From: Nereocystis luetkeana
Lineage: Eukaryota > Sar > Phaeophyceae > Laminariales > Laminariaceae
DNA: 64,000 nucleotides
Assembly: GCA_031213475.1 (NCBI GenBank)
Contig: JARUPZ010000008.1
Coordinates: 11,403,938 to 11,467,937 of the forward strand
Reading direction: 5' to 3'
The notes under the pieces were generated by a model that saw only the letters and a program-made list of their open reading frames with translations, was not told the DNA's origin and did no database searches. Shown here piece after piece: positions 34,552-47,410 of this stretch. Made by a program: the position numbers and the translations under genes. The number at the start of each line of letters is the position of its first letter. Position 1 is the stretch's first letter.

Positions 34552-37500
34552 TTAGGAAATGGCGCACCTCTTGCTACTGCTGCCGCGGCTCTTCGTCGCA
34601 GGTGTCTGCACGCCCTGGGATCCTGCTGGAACGGGCGAGGCGCTAGCGGCAGAGTTGGTTGTTGCCAGGCGCATGGAGTCCTCAGGCGATATGGCTACGG
34701 TGGGACTGTTCGTCTTCGATCCCAAACCCGCCATTATCATGACCATCTCGACAGGACAGTCGTCGGGGCCAAGCCTTGCACTTATCCGGCTCTTGCCCTG
34801 CAGAAACACGGGGAGGATTATTCTACGCTTTCCTGCTGGTGTGCTGAACTTGCCGTGCAAAACTACGACCTTAATGGAGGCCCCAGCCTGCGAATCCTCT
34901 GCGATCGTAGCTATGAGAAGCTTTCCTTCGCCTGACTGTGCAGGGGGGTTGAAGGGGAAGGTCCCCCCGGATGGAATCGAGACATCGTCGGGAATGAAGC
35001 CTGCCGGCAGAATATGGCTTTTCACCTCGCTTTCACGACCTGAGCTACCTCCAGCCTCGAAGGTCACCCCGGCGACTCCGAAGCCGATACTACCGGTGTA
35101 TGTGACCCGAGATGTTCTGTCCGAGTCGAATGAGACAGGCACGAGGACAACGAACAGCTCGGCGTTTGTGGCGTTTTGCACCTCAATCATTCCGTCGTCC
35201 GCAGAGTCTTCTAGGCGGACAGGATCTCCGGGATGAAGTTCTCTCCCGCAAATGAAGAAACAGAAGTCGCTGATCGCGGCCCGCATGTACGTTCCCCACT
35301 CGTCCACGCGCACTTCCGACTTGACCTTCCGCCACCCGTCGGCTTCATCCTTACAGACAAGAACCTTCCGTTTTAGACCCACGTGGACGTTGTTGGAACG
35401 AGCAGCCAAAGTTGAAAACATTATATTGCAGTTGTGACGCTTCCAACCAGACGGGCTTTGACAGAACAGCGTAAATACCCTACAAACCAGCAGGTGGTGG
35501 CAAGGAGCACTGTACCAAAAGGCTGTGACACAATCGTGTTTGCCGTCGGAAGGGAGGGCCATAGGAATTGTGGGGTTATCCGAACCTTTATTAAATAGTC
35601 ACACCTCGTATACGTGCTTGGCAAACGAGGGCCGGCAAATGCCAATAATACGCGAAAGTTACGAGGTTAACAAACCTCTGCATTTTTCGCGGGAGCAGAA
35701 AGGGGTGCACAGTAAAATAATACGGGGTCCAAGCTACGGCTTTGGCGGACCACCATGGGAGGATGCGAACCCCAAACAAACCAAACACCTTCATCCTACA
35801 TACCCTATTGAAACAGCAGAAGTCCTTCTTCGTTGAACCAGGCAATCTCGGTGGGACAGCCTCCCTGTGATGCCTCTCAATGGTTTTGAGGTGACGTTAA
35901 CGCAAATACCACACAAGAATGGAAAGATGAAACGGCGCTGCCACAAACAATTTGACACCCCGTCACCACGGTGTCCGTTACTGCAAGGGAGTTCAGCTAT
36001 TAACCACATGTACAGCAGTAAGTACTAACAAAGCATGATTTGATTGAGTTCGCCTCACCCAGATAGACGGCGCACCTGATGCGATTCCGCGATCTTGGCC
36101 GGGGAACTCCCCGTCACCATGAAATCCATGAGAATAGGGGCGTCTGCAAACGTGATTCCCGAAGGCTGACAGTCAACAACTGCTTTCACGAGATAGTTCA
36201 CCCCGTCATCCTTGCACTTGACAACCTGGGCAAATTCTCGGACCGTTATCGGGCCGATGGCTCTGCGCAGGCTGCCGTCCTGCACCGTCAATCGGAAGCC
36301 AAACTCTTTGGACTCGCACACGGCTGCTCCTGGGCCGACGCGGCTGGCCAATAGGAGGGGAGCCGGAGGACATGCCTGATACGAGATACGATATTTGAAA
36401 ACAATGACAGACGAGCAAACGACGAGCAGCAGTATTCCGTACGGTTTAAGCCATGCTGAATGAACGCGCCCTTAGACCTTCACCCACTATTGCTGGGACA
36501 AACTATTTGCTTTTATGACGGTGCTTATCGAGGCAAATTCAGCCGAGCCTAGAGTGGTATTACTGAGTCCTAGTAAATGCCAGAGACATGGAAATCTAAT
36601 CATTTCTAGCCGTGCATGACAGTTGCTCCCCTTAAAAGTGCCACAGATTCCTGATTTTTTGTCGTGTATTCGGAAATCAAGACCCAATATATCCATATAT
36701 ATTATACATATTCATTCGATAAGCACTGAAACATCGGCTTGAATAAACAATGTAGTTACCACAAAACGGGTAACCCTCTTGGAAAGCAGGTACATCGGCC
36801 CAACATACGACCAGCAATGTGCTCTTTCCAGTCTAGGGCGGGGTCAAAGGGACGAGTATCCCCATCCTTCGCGCGTATTGTGCACATCTCCCCATTGCAT
36901 TTCGGACAACGCCTCCTACCACAGAAACCCGTTCTTCGCCGTGTTGAAGATGCCGCCCTAAGCGTCAAAATTGTATTTGAAAAAAAAAAACCGTCTGAAG
37001 CCCTAAAGCGGTTAGAGGCGGTACCGTAGGACGAATACACCTGGATGTCGCGGGGGGCCTCCTCCGAACATTTTTTTCCAAACATCTTTGACATGCCATA
37101 TCGGTTTTTGCAATTGCATGTTCGGAAAGGCACCCGCTTCTGCTTGAGCTTGTGGGGCTTGCTTCGTTGCAAGCTGTTATAAGTCAACCGCGGTGGCCAT
37201 CAACCTAGTTACTGTAGGTTTTGAAGGCTCGTCTGCATTCCGGGTTTACTTGCGAAGTTTGAGACCCTCTCGTGACCTCGTCGTCGGTGTATTGTTACTT
37301 GGCATCCGGTAAGCCCTGCAACATAGGCGACGCACTCCGGAGTGTGGGGTAGCTGGGTCTCATCGCCATCACGTTTGTATCGGGATAACTACAAGTATTC
37401 CATGTCCGTTACTTATATCTGCTTGTGGCGAACTTCTTGCTCCTAATGGCGGTTCAAGTTGCATATGATGAAGGCAGTACTGAACTGGCTTTGACCCACA

Positions 37501-38523
37501 CCGCTCCTGCGGAAGCACTCTGAATTTCCGTCCATCGTGGGGCTTTTTTTTCTGTTCGAAACTGAACGCGGTGGCAGGGCGCCAGAGGTCGATGGAATCT
37601 TCGGCGGTGCAACGGGAATTCGTGCTGATTGCATCAGTCTCTCTTCCACAGTCTGGCGACTACGAGCGCGCGCAGCGTGCCGAACGAACAAACGAGCAGG
37701 ACGTCACTACCACCCTACGGCTGTAGCCCTAACAAACGAGACGACACGTAGTCACGCGCCAATCAGTTTCGAACTTCGCCCAGATAGATGCCAAACAAAT
37801 CACCGCATGCAGTGTATGTCGCAGCCAAACTAATGTGCTGTTTATATTTGCTTAAATCAACTACTTACCATGCATTTTACAGCTGCTTCCGTTAGATGCT
37901 GTCGGAACAATACCTCCATACAGTAGCGGTTCTATATACTAGCCGTGTGAAAGGTACTGGAGAACAAAGTGCGATATCCTTTCGTACCATTCACAGTCCC
38001 GAAAACAGGGTTGGCTAATAATGCGGATGTATCCTGGTCGCAAAAGGCGATTTTTTTATAACTTGTTTATCGCGCTCCTCTTGGACCTGTCTACGGGCTT
38101 GGCCAGAGCCCTGTTTCGAGGGATCGGAACCCCCGGACTCACCCGCATCCTTTTCGCGAGAGCACGGTTGTTACAGCTTCCTGGCACATCGCGGCCCACC
38201 TCCACCGCATCGGTCTCGATTTCTTCCACAGAGGTATCCGACTCCTCAACTACGACCGCTGTGTCGCCACACTCTGTCTCCACCACTTCAATCTGAAATG
38301 ACACGTACGTGGCGATGCTGCTGCCATCGGTGATCCACGCGCCGCATTCCACAACGCCAGCAGGCGCGCCGGGCAAGCACTTTACCGTGAAAGTGGCGTG
38401 CTGCACGTCCTCATCCCACACCATGGCTTGGACGGAGGGGCGGTGGTCGCAGGCCTTGTTGGAGTCGTGAATGTTCGTGTTCACAGCTCTTGACACGTTC
38501 TCCGTTACCTCCCGAGTTGCGGT
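34552..38523 (-). CDS. ZU5-domain protein, exon borders partly uncertain
   Basis: Three minus-strand coding blocks probably belong together: about 38523-38143 (ends at a gtgagt donor), 36343-36077 (ends CATCAG then gtgcgc) and from about 35453 or the Met at 35421 to the stop at 34552. The middle block has ZU5 features: GFRLTVQDGSL, then VVDCQPSGITFADAPI, with the P-S-G-x-x-F core typical of ZU5 domains in UNC5, ankyrin and PIDD. The last block opens with VLVCKDEADGWRKV and continues AISDFCFFICG, as sequences following ZU5 often do; its C-terminal ~60 residues are Ser/Thr/Ala-rich. The first block reads like an immunoglobulin-like beta domain (MVWDEDVQHATFTV, VECGAWITDG). Phases between the first two blocks do not settle on one acceptor. 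No death or kinase domain was seen. Function in signalling or scaffolding is inferred only. Confidence 0.55.
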
Positions 38524-38794
38524 GACATCACCGCGACGACGAAGCAAGAGTAGGAGTACGTGTAACGCGGGGGGGGGCGAACGTTAGTGTCAGGTTCCGA
38601 CTCGAGGTGGTCAAGTGCCACGAGTGCACCACAAAGAGAAGATCGGCGCAGAACGCTCACGACGCTGGCATGCACATATTAATGCAGCGTTAAACGATGT
38701 CGAGTCAAACTGTTGAAGCACACAACTCGAGCGGCGTTCGTGACAAGAGCATTCACATCATCAGCGTTAAAACTTCAAACGCATTTATCAAGAC

Positions 38795-39034
38795 GCGTTC
38801 TACAATAGAGGTAGCATAATTTCGCTCTTTTGTTCCTGATCGACGGGGCTCCTAAACCCAAAGTCATTGGAACGCCAACCTTGTTTCGAAAATTACGTTT
38901 TTGCATCCTTGGGCCATGGAAATATCATCGGGATGCAATCTGAAATTCAGCTGAAGTCAGTTTTCGGGTGAGGTAAGGAGCTCCTCAAGTGAGGAGCCTC
39001 AGCAAATTCACGGTGAACTTCTATCGTATAATGC
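38795..39034 (+). mobile_element. MITE family 2, copy 2
   Basis: A ~240-bp element with terminal GCGTTCTACAATAGAGG and inverted CTATCGTATAATGC. It shares the ggagctcctcaagtgaggagcctc hairpin core and the gggccatgg block with 53975-54212. It lies between minus-strand coding blocks, so it is intronic if they form one gene. Confidence 0.8.
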
Positions 39035-39839
39035 CTCTGAAGGACCTTCAACCCACCTTTCGCGTCAGGTTCTGCCTCAATTTAGCCATCTCCTACCGTG
39101 CTTGGTACCAAGCTTCAACCCGGGAATGCTCTGTATATAGCCTATCTATTTTCTGCACAATTGTTCATATGCCGTCGACGAGTACGATATTGAGGTACGA
39201 ATGCATGTCGAGGTCAACCTTCTGGCCTCCGGGCAGTCCGGTACCCCTGCTGGAGCCGTGCGTGCTCGCGTCCAACACCTTGAGGACATGTTTCGGAACC
39301 TCACGTAACAAAACGGGTGGAGGCGAGGGTAGACGGCGCGCGCATCAGGGGGGGGGGAGGCGTAGGTCCCATGCCCCGTTTCCATGAGCTCAACGTCGAA
39401 GGGTGGAGGTCTGAGTGGTCGAGGGCATTGATGCCCAACATACACGACGCAGAGTTCCGGCAGTGGATCAGCGTGGAAGAACCGCTCGCCTAGCGCGACC
39501 AAAAGCAACAGGATGGGGAAGCTGTGCAACGAAAAACTCAATAACTCGTTTAGAATTGCCGTTCGATTTGATATTTCCTCCGTTGGGAGGCCTCATCGGC
39601 CATAAACGGTTGGGGGTGATCGCACCCTCCTGCCGCACTGTAAGCGCGTGGCTTTCATGTTTGCGGTGTGGTTGAAACATGTAGTACAAAAGCACGAGGC
39701 TCTTCAACTGGAGAAACGATCACACGACAAAAACGAGAACTATTTATATTCAACTGGCAGTTACACTCACTACAGCGCTAAACCCTAAGCTCGCGATGCG
39801 CATGCCGCTTGTGCAAACCTATAATCTCCCCCGTCTCAC

Positions 39840-41681
39840 CAGCTTCATCGTGACCCTCTTGGTTTGCTCGCCGGACATTGCTGCCGGTATCCCTATTTGA
39901 TATTCTGCATTACGCGACAAGCCCCTGAACACGTCGTCCTTCGCTGGACTCCAACGTGCCGAGACCCTCAGCTGGAAGTGACACCCCGCGTATACCGAAC
40001 GGGGCGATATCGACACGACGTAGGCTAGGTCGGTGGTCTCGCGCGCCGCAAACCGTCGAGTAATTGGCACTGCGCTTGCCCCGGCGGAGGTGCATGACTC
40101 TGCCGTTGCCCAAGGCGTTATTGGAGCAAAAGGTGTGACATCACCCTTAAGGTCTTGGGCTGTGTCGCTGCTATCGTCGGCGGGTGTGTTCGGTGCACGT
40201 GCCGCGTTGTGGGTACTTGTTGCACTCGGAATTCTCGTGAACCTCGCCCACGGCGGTGTTTGAGCACCATCCTTAAGCGTGGACCGCTGGACATCTGGGT
40301 GGTCATGCGAAAGAGATTCTCTCTCTCGTTCATTTTCATTCTCTGTTCGTGCCCCGCGAAGTGCGGAAATAACGGCCACAGGTCTGTCGCGAGACGCCTG
40401 CTCGTCGAAGAGGGGCGGCGGAGACTTGATGTTGGCCGCCGTCGGTGAAGGACGAGGCGAGGATAGTGATGGAGACGGTGAACGCGGAGCTTTCCCAACC
40501 ACGTACGGAAACGGTACTTCTGTGCCCCGGGGTCGTGTCTTTGTCACAACGGGTGGAAGTATGGTCTCCTCGACGGGGGAAGAAGGGGAGGATAAGGGGG
40601 CTGTTCCACGCCTGAAAGGCAGCAACTTGGACGGACGAACCGCCGCGTCAGACGTCGCACCCGCGAACTTCCGCATTCGACCAAACAGGAGAAACTCCCC
40701 CCTTCGGCCGGCCCCTCTCACATCTCCTCCAGCGCTCATTGGACCTCCCTTCCACGGAATCCCACCGTATTTACGGATGGGTGCCAGCTGCAATTCGCTG
40801 GTTGAAAACGATGGAGCTCGGGTGATGTTGCTGGTGCTAGACGCTTTCCGCTTGAAAGACCCCAAAGGGGCAACCCGGTATTCAACGTCCAACTGCCGTG
40901 AAACTCGATTGCTGAGCATGTCCCGTGGAGCAGATGCTCGGGACTCCACCGCACTCGTCGGCGGGACGGTCGACTCAGATATAACAGCAGTTTGCCGCAT
41001 GCTGCGCGCAAATGCTTCGTCGGTTGTTGCCGTGAAGGTGCTCTCGCCGCTTTCGACCGAAATGCTGCCGTCTCTCATGAACGACGATATCCTTTGCACA
41101 AAGTACGAACTGAACGATTCCGACCTCGTGTGTGTCGTGCGTCCTCTCTGGGCTCGGCCTACACCCCCGGCGCCGAACCTCGTCATCAGCGTTAGGTCTC
41201 CAGCCGCCCCTCCTTCCCCCACTGTCAAATCGGGGTTGCGCCTGATAGCCGACGCTGCATGTGACTTTCCGACCGCATTCTGCGTTGTCGTGCTAAAGGT
41301 CGGGAGCGGCTGAGACCACCTCCAGCTCCTGTCTCTCTGAAGCAACGCCTTGAGCTCTGCGTGAAAGTTGGGCCCGATGCCGGGGGTGTCGGAGCGGCGC
41401 TTCCAGACAGCTTGGCGGGCCCTCACGGAGTGTTCAAATCGGCCTCCTGTCACGAGCCTCCAGGGGTCTGTGGACGACTCTCTCGAAACAATGGTGGCAA
41501 CTAGTGTCTCGTCTCCATCGTTCACCCACATTTCGATACGTTCCGTCCACTCAATCGCTCCGTACGCGTTCGGCTTCTTCGGCTGCGTCTCCGCCGCGGC
41601 CGTCCCGGTCCTGAAAATCACCTTGACGAGCCCCGTCCCCCGTGTATCTGACTTGAACGAAGGTAGGTCATCCAAAATCAT
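39840..41681 (-). CDS. Long exon of uncharacterised protein, possibly the 5' part of the ZU5 gene
   Basis: A 614-codon open block begins at ATG 41681, directly after a strong acceptor (tttctttctactgtcg...gacgcag), so it may be an internal exon rather than a start. It ends in phase 0 at a gtgagac donor (39839), a better end than the in-frame stop at 39819. The first ~120 residues look folded (YGAIEWTERIEMWVNDG, PWRLVTGGRFEHS). The middle is Ser/Pro/Arg-rich and probably disordered. The C-terminus (AYVVSISPRSVYAGCHFQL, then VTMKL) resembles the first half of an immunoglobulin-like domain whose second half could be the block at 38143-38523, which is why I suspect one gene. No enzymatic motif was recognised. 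Confidence 0.6.
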
Positions 41682-42209
41682 CTGCGTCCCGAACGACAGT
41701 AGAAAGAAATTCACCCGCCGGCAGCATGTTAACAGGTCGTTGTTTTGTTGGACTGGTTAAACGGAAATGCGCATGGACCGGTTGGCATGCGCGTCGGTGA
41801 GGTGCATCATACACGTGAGCCATGCTGGCAGAAAACAGAACACAGTGGTTCTTGGGGAGTCTCCAACCGGTTTAAGGTATCCCTTGAGCACCTTCTTGAA
41901 ACATAATTTTCCTTCGGCAACACCGGAAACCATCAGCGACAAAACGACACCCATTACATCGCTTTCTTGTAATTTGAAAATCAAGTGGATACAACATGTC
42001 ACACACTGTACTGCGACGCCGGCTACATCAGTGGCAGGAGACGCAAAGGAATCCACACATCTCCCGCACACAACCTTCCGCACACAGACGTGACTTATGG
42101 TGCAGAACCTAGCGCTCGCCCGCGGCCTCGGCGTGGCTCTCTCTCAACGCCGTTAGCAATCTCAGATGTAGGCGATGAGTAATGTAGGGGTTTCAATGCA
42201 CGACCCTTT

Positions 42210-42794
42210 TTGCCGACTAAACTGGCGGTTCTCGTCTCGTTGTTCCTCGTACTTTCCTCTAAAGCAGATAAAAAAGGGGGCTGCGTCGTTTCCTCGCATT
42301 CTCGGTGTGAAGGCAGTCCTGGAAATATACTCTGCGCCAATTCCTTCTTCCACTCCTACTCAGGCCAGGAGGAGTTCGTAATCTCACGGGCCGAGTCGGC
42401 CCGGGAAGCGTGGTGGTTGGAAGTCGCATTAGCCCACACCTCAGAGGCCTGGGGGGGGGGCGAAAGTGCTTACTCACAACTCGTGGATTTGATCGGGTCG
42501 GGAGAGTTTCAACCCATCATGGCTCGAGTTGGGCCAGTGTTGAAAGCAAGCGTTCTCATGAATTGGGTCGTATCGTACAGACACGTGTTGCTCGTTGCTT
42601 GGGATATATTGAACGGTGATTGTTTCATGGGTATACCCGGGTCCAACTGGCGGATCCAATTGGCAGACCCGGACCCCGCGAAGCCGCGGCACACGAGAAC
42701 GTGGATCCGGGCGAGCGCACCCACGCTGAAAGCGCGAGGACACAGCCTGGAAAGTAATCGACAGACCAAACCGAATGTTCAACCCGACATATGA
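42210..42794 (+). CDS. Hypothetical 194-residue protein with signal-peptide-like start
   Basis: Single open frame starting MPTKLAVLVSLFLVLSSKA, a plausible secretory signal with a hydrophobic core after one Lys, followed by Cys-containing sequence. No domain was recognised and no neighbours support it. A chance frame of this length is possible in this sequence. Confidence 0.25.
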   Translation: MPTKLAVLVSLFLVLSSKADKKGGCVVSSHSRCEGSPGNILCANSFFHSYSGQEEFVISRAESAREAWWLEVALAHTSEAWGGGESAYSQLVDLIGSGEFQPIMARVGPVLKASVLMNWVVSYRHVLLVAWDILNGDCFMGIPGSNWRIQLADPDPAKPRHTRTWIRASAPTLKARGHSLESNRQTKPNVQPDI

Positions 42795-43883
42795 CCACAT
42801 CTAAGGCATGTTCTGGGGAGCGGAGCCGAATGCGGAACACCTGTGATCAATTTCCGAAGCTTGTCCATAGATCTCCTAGCGTTCACATCATGCAGGGGAG
42901 CTCGAAAACATTTGTGCCGCAAAACGGCCGAACGACCGAACGAACGTTTGTGCCCCAAAAACAGCCTGGACAACATCCCAACACAGGACAGACTCAATGT
43001 CTATCGCACGTTTTAGTCCAACGAGCCAAACAACGGCACGAAGCGCGACCGTGTCAATCCTTCAAGGTCAACAAAACCGAAGCAAGTATCCGTTTCTCAC
43101 CTTGGCGATTTTGACGCAGTACCCCCCCACGGCCTCCATCGTGCTCACCCCTGCGTCGTCAGGTGTTTGCCGTTCATTGCACAAACGCAACAGAGTCAAT
43201 AATTATACCGGAAAGGTACTGTATATCAGAGGTACACTGTATACGATATTGTTTGATCGCTGGCAATCGAGGGGGACAACCTATTTATTTAACGACACGG
43301 CGAGATCTACCTGGCCTGGCACTAGTTTGTACGGCTATTTTTTTACAATTTATAGAATGCGGCAACTACGAGCATGCCCATACGTTATTGGAAGCTGCTT
43401 ATGTTTAGGGTCAAAACGAGGTGCCCAAACGACTACACCTAGATCGTCCAGTTTGATTGGTCACCGCCTGGTCTCGAATTCCACCTGGACCTGACGCCAT
43501 TTGGTACCCTGCTCTAACTTGGTGGCGCAGGAAATCCTCCCGCACGAGACACCGGAGCCCGACAGCGTAAGGCACGAACCGTTATATAATTAGCACGTGG
43601 ACTGCACGTAATTGCTGTGTAGTTCCATGCATTGTGAATAGTCGCGCCCCCAGGTATGCTGAAACGTGTCGTAAGTCGTATATCTAGCAGTGCAGGCAAT
43701 ACACAAAAACACTAATTATTATCATTTGTCTTGCCATCCGACAATGTGCAGCATGATCTTTCAACATTGATCACTCATAACTTTCCCGAATGACGAAAAC
43801 CTAAAAAAAAGGAAAGCTATGCACCAAGTGTAACTCCCTTCTTTGCCAACTATTTTTTTTATACCTGGTACGAATCATGACTA
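42795..43883. other. Intergenic stretch, nothing recognised
   Basis: No gene or RNA recognised. A TACCTGGTA palindrome sits at 43862-43870, 12 bp before the TA that flanks the next MITE. Confidence 0.45.
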
Positions 43884-43992
43884 TTACGGGGGGCCATAGT
43901 TGACAGGACCTACCTATGGTACACATAAAAACCTATATGTTTAACCATTTTTACTAACAATATTTGGCCCTGTTAACTATGACCCCCCGTAA
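43884..43992 (+). mobile_element. MITE family 1, copy 3
   Basis: Termini TTACGGGGGGCCATAG / CTATGACCCCCCGTAA, flanked by TA at 43882-43883 and 43993-43994. Same orientation as copy 1; its internal sites read TACCTA and TATAT instead of the two 9-bp palindromes. Confidence 0.88.
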
Positions 43993-43994
43993 TA

Positions 43995-45267
43995 CTATCA
44001 GTCCCTGACCAAATCACGACGGCATCGGGCGTACAACTGGCTGTAGTGCTCATTATCTTGGACATGTGGTGGTCTATACCGTGCCTATTAAAAACTCCGG
44101 AAAAACAAATGAATATATGTGCTTTAGCGCACATGTATAACCTATAGATTTGAGTGTGACCAATATTACGATGGCATTCACATACGTACACAGTTGGTGG
44201 TTTTTGAAGCTAGGATAGACGCCAAACAACTCAAATCTCGATAGAAAAACGATTACCCAGGAAACAAGAGTACAACGTAATCGTAGTCAAGTCAATCCCG
44301 TTTTTTTGTTGGTATCCGCAACTCGATTGGCAGGCGGGACCATAGTTCACCGCAGAAAAGAGACGCGGGCTTTCCTTTGACTGAAGTATGCACTGCCGGA
44401 TTTGTTGTTCGCCTGCAAGCAAATCAACGACCTCGATACCTTCGGACTACTGCAGGTATGCGCATGACTGCAGTGCCCTGTTTTTTTTTTCTGTCTTTTT
44501 CCTGCGTTGGGCATATGGTATATCAGGTATACATCTGGTTCCTCGCCTCAACATGGGTGTTTCCTGAGGTCATCTTCGTACTTCGCTGCATGTTTATGCG
44601 AGAAATTGTGAGGGAACTTCTTGTGTGTACTCAGGCTGGGAGTAGGCCGTGCCCACGCCTTTAACCTGAGCCCTACTACAACAGGATTGGAAATTATAGT
44701 TGCGGGCTAACGCGTCTTGCTCGGGTACCCACAGCATTGCCGTTCTTAAGGGCCTGCCCTTATCTCTCGGACTCTGTGACATACATAGCGAATACATGCA
44801 GAGTGAGAATGAAACTAGGGTTGCTCAACGTTTCCCCCTGTATCGGGTAATTCTCGTCTGCGACATGTTTTATCCCGCCCGCTGTGGGCCTACAAAATGT
44901 ATCGACGACGTATTGTAGTGCACAAGGGGATATCCGCTTCGCACGCAGCTTTTCCCGCACAACAAGCAATCGTAAACCAAGTATAATACTGTCGCTTCGA
45001 TAGGGAGGTTCTCGCTCGTGGTACAGCGAGCACTGGTGCAGTGAGCACTGTATGTACTGTACGGGCTTCACGAGAGTTGCGCACAACCCGTCAACACTGC
45101 ACGGCCACGCGCATGAGCTGGTTGATCAGGAACTCCACCTACTGTACCCCCACTACTGAAGTCCGTTGCAGCTACAACAAACAGTAGTACCGCAACTACA
45201 GTTCTCTTACTGCTACTACCACAGCAGCTACTTATTACTGCTACTACTACTACTACTACCCCCACTA
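43995..45267. other. Intergenic stretch with a trinucleotide-rich end
   Basis: No gene recognised. From about 45160 to 45265 the sequence is dominated by tac/cta triplets (ctactactac). Confidence 0.45.
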
Positions 45268-45372
45268 TTACGGAGGAACATAGCAAATAGGACCAAATAT
45301 TGTCAGTGAAAAGAGGTGAATGTGTAAATGTTTGTGTGTAACGTAGGTCCTATTAACTATGGCCCCCCGTAT
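45268..45372 (-). mobile_element. MITE family 1, copy 4
   Basis: More diverged copy, with termini TTACGGAGGAAC and GGCCCCCCGTAT. It is flanked by TA at 45266-45267 and 45373-45374 and has inserted next to a ctactac-rich tract. Confidence 0.8.
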
Positions 45373-45374
45373 TA

Positions 45375-46740
45375 CTGCTGCTGCTACAAATAAATGTAGT
45401 CCTTCCACTATCAACACAACAGCTCTATAATACAATTTAGTATCACACTAACTACTGCAATATAGAGTACCACTCTTGGACTACGGCCCTACTGCCTGCA
45501 TCGCTACTTCCTCCGTACCACTTTCGCTAACTACTACTACTACTGCTAATACTACTATTTCCACGTGTCCATGATGACTCTCACCCGGCGCGTCCCTGAT
45601 GCCAGAGTGCCCTCCTCCGGAAACGTCAAGAGCTCTAAGCGCCGAGAGGGACCGCCGGTGTTTCCGCCGATCTCCCTTTCTTTACGATCGTCCTGAAACT
45701 TGTTCTACCAAGGAGATCTCGCAGGTTTCAGCACCTCCACCTCACACCGCCGTACTTTTAGCCGTTTCGATTGTCTTCTATACACCACTTTTATATACCA
45801 GGTATGCTATACCCAGTTTCCAGACGAACACGTGGGGATAAAATGCCGCCCCATAAATATCTCTTCTAAGAAAGCCGCGTCCTAAAGCGGGTGCTGTCCC
45901 GCCTTTCGACCTTCCAGACGAGAGCGTGTATCTCGCGTGGCGCTCGAAACCCAAGGTATGGAGCGCGCGAGCATGGTCGGAACCGCACGCTCTTCTTTCG
46001 AGAAGGAGAGGCGACCAGAACAGTCCATCCAATGGTGTGTGGATCTTGTGAGGGCCTGTGCTTGACGCCGCGGTCGCTCTGCTCTCACTCGAACTGTCAT
46101 GATATGTCTAGCCCCGCCCAGCTTGCTCGCGACATATGTTCAACACAGACGATTGAGGTGTATAGGGGACGGGGCCTCGACGGTGATTACGATCTAGGAT
46201 GTTCCTAATTTGAGGGTAGTGCGGGCAACACATAATACAAGAGTGAACAAAGGCTGGCCGGCGGAGACAGATCTTCCCTGCGATAACATGAACGTGTACG
46301 TAAAAATATTCGTAGTTCAGGGTAAACGGGCGCGACACAAAACGTAAAGAACAGTGGCACGCGGGACGGAGGCTGTCGTAGCTCTTTTCTAACTATGTAC
46401 CAACGCTTTCGGCAAGAAAATACTTGAAAATGATGGTGGGACGACGTTGCAATGCACGTGTAGGGTGCGGGTTACGTACCAAGCAAACACATCTAGGGTG
46501 AAGTAACTGCTGCAGTGTTTTAAACGATTGTGTACCTCATAGGTTTCGTTTCGTGTTTCCTCCAGTTTTGTGACTAGATAGTCTAGGGGCGTTTCATGTT
46601 CGTTTGAGTTTTCACGTCAAACTGTCCCTATATCGCCGTTCCGAGTGAGGTGTTGTTGGGATATATATGTGCTGCAGTGCTGGTGTTGTACTCCAGCGTC
46701 GGAACGTAACTAACAGTGATACCTTTTTGTGGCAAAACTA
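45375..46740. other. Intergenic stretch, no supported gene
   Basis: Several 70-105 codon frames near 45600-46340 on both strands lack domains. One TACCAGGTA palindrome lies at 45796-45804. Confidence 0.45.
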
Positions 46741-46845
46741 TTACGGGGGACCATAGTTAATAGGACCAAACATTGTTAGTAAAAATGCATAAATATATCG
46801 GTTTTTATGTTTACCATAGGTCCTATTAACTATGGTCCCCCGTAA
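46741..46845 (-). mobile_element. MITE family 1, copy 5 (near-consensus)
   Basis: Best-preserved copy: perfect inverted termini TTACGGGGGACCATAGTTAA at both ends and TA flanks at 46739-46740 and 46846-46847, 105 bp. On the minus strand the first internal site reads GGACC-TA-TGGTA, without the 9-bp palindrome. Confidence 0.92.
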
Positions 46846-47065
46846 TAGTCTATTTCCTGTATTATACCTTGTGTATACGAATGTCGGTTTCGCCATCCTA
46901 CCGTCAACATAACAGTTCAACAAAAATATAGAGCTCAACCGTGGCATCGAGGACTTCCTCGAAACCTGTTTTTGGAAGCTAGCTGTGTGATACTACTTAC
47001 TGCTGTGATGTTCCACCGCCCTTCCTTGCTACGTGCTCGTTTCGACGCCAGGCATTGAGCATCTG

Positions 47066-47212
47066 GATATATATATACATATATATATAATATGTATATA
47101 CATATATATCATATATATCATATATATGTATATACATATTATATATACATATATATATACATATATATATATATACACATATATATACATATATATGTAT
47201 CTGTATGTATTA
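47066..47212. repeat. AT/TATG microsatellite
   Basis: About 145 bp of alternating atatat and catatata/tatgtata units. It is followed at 47226-47234 by a TACCAGGTA palindrome. Confidence 0.95.
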
Positions 47213-47311
47213 TATATTATGTACATACCAGGTATCACATAAAGAGGGTTACAGGGTAGCAGGTAGTGAGCAGGAAGATATAAAACAACACAACACAAAG
47301 AGTGGTCTGAA

Positions 47312-47410
47312 CCCCTTAAGGACTGCAGTCTCGTTTTGGGGGCAACTGGGGGCTACTTGGATTTTGCGTTGTTTGCCCCCAAAACGGGACCGGAATTCTG
47401 CAAAAAAAGG
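47312..47410. mobile_element. Hairpin element family 3, copy 1
   Basis: The left arm (ccccttaaggactgcagtctcg, then ttttgggggcaac) and right arm (gtttgcccccaaaacgggac...) form an imperfect hairpin. The same arms occur more perfectly at 62630-62718, and homology continues for ~300 bp to the right in both places. Confidence 0.7.

Noticed and set aside
34559..35236. 225-codon plus-strand frame
   Set aside because: Exactly antisense to the coding block ending at 34552, which has ZU5-linked sequence features; the plus frame has none.
36756..37187. 143-codon minus-strand frame with CPKCNGEMC, zinc-ribbon-like
   Set aside because: Only one CxxC pair is well placed, the opposite strand is equally open, and no splice or neighbour context supports it.
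39165..39299. Short minus-strand exon-like segment (acceptor-like gtgag, LPGGQKVDLDMHSYLN, stop)
   Set aside because: Would fit in phase after the donor at 39839 as a last exon, but the acceptor is weak and it would cut the Ig-like domain that seems to continue at 38523; not kept as a feature.
47029..47298. Tyr/Ile-rich frames on both strands
   Set aside because: Translations of the AT microsatellite.
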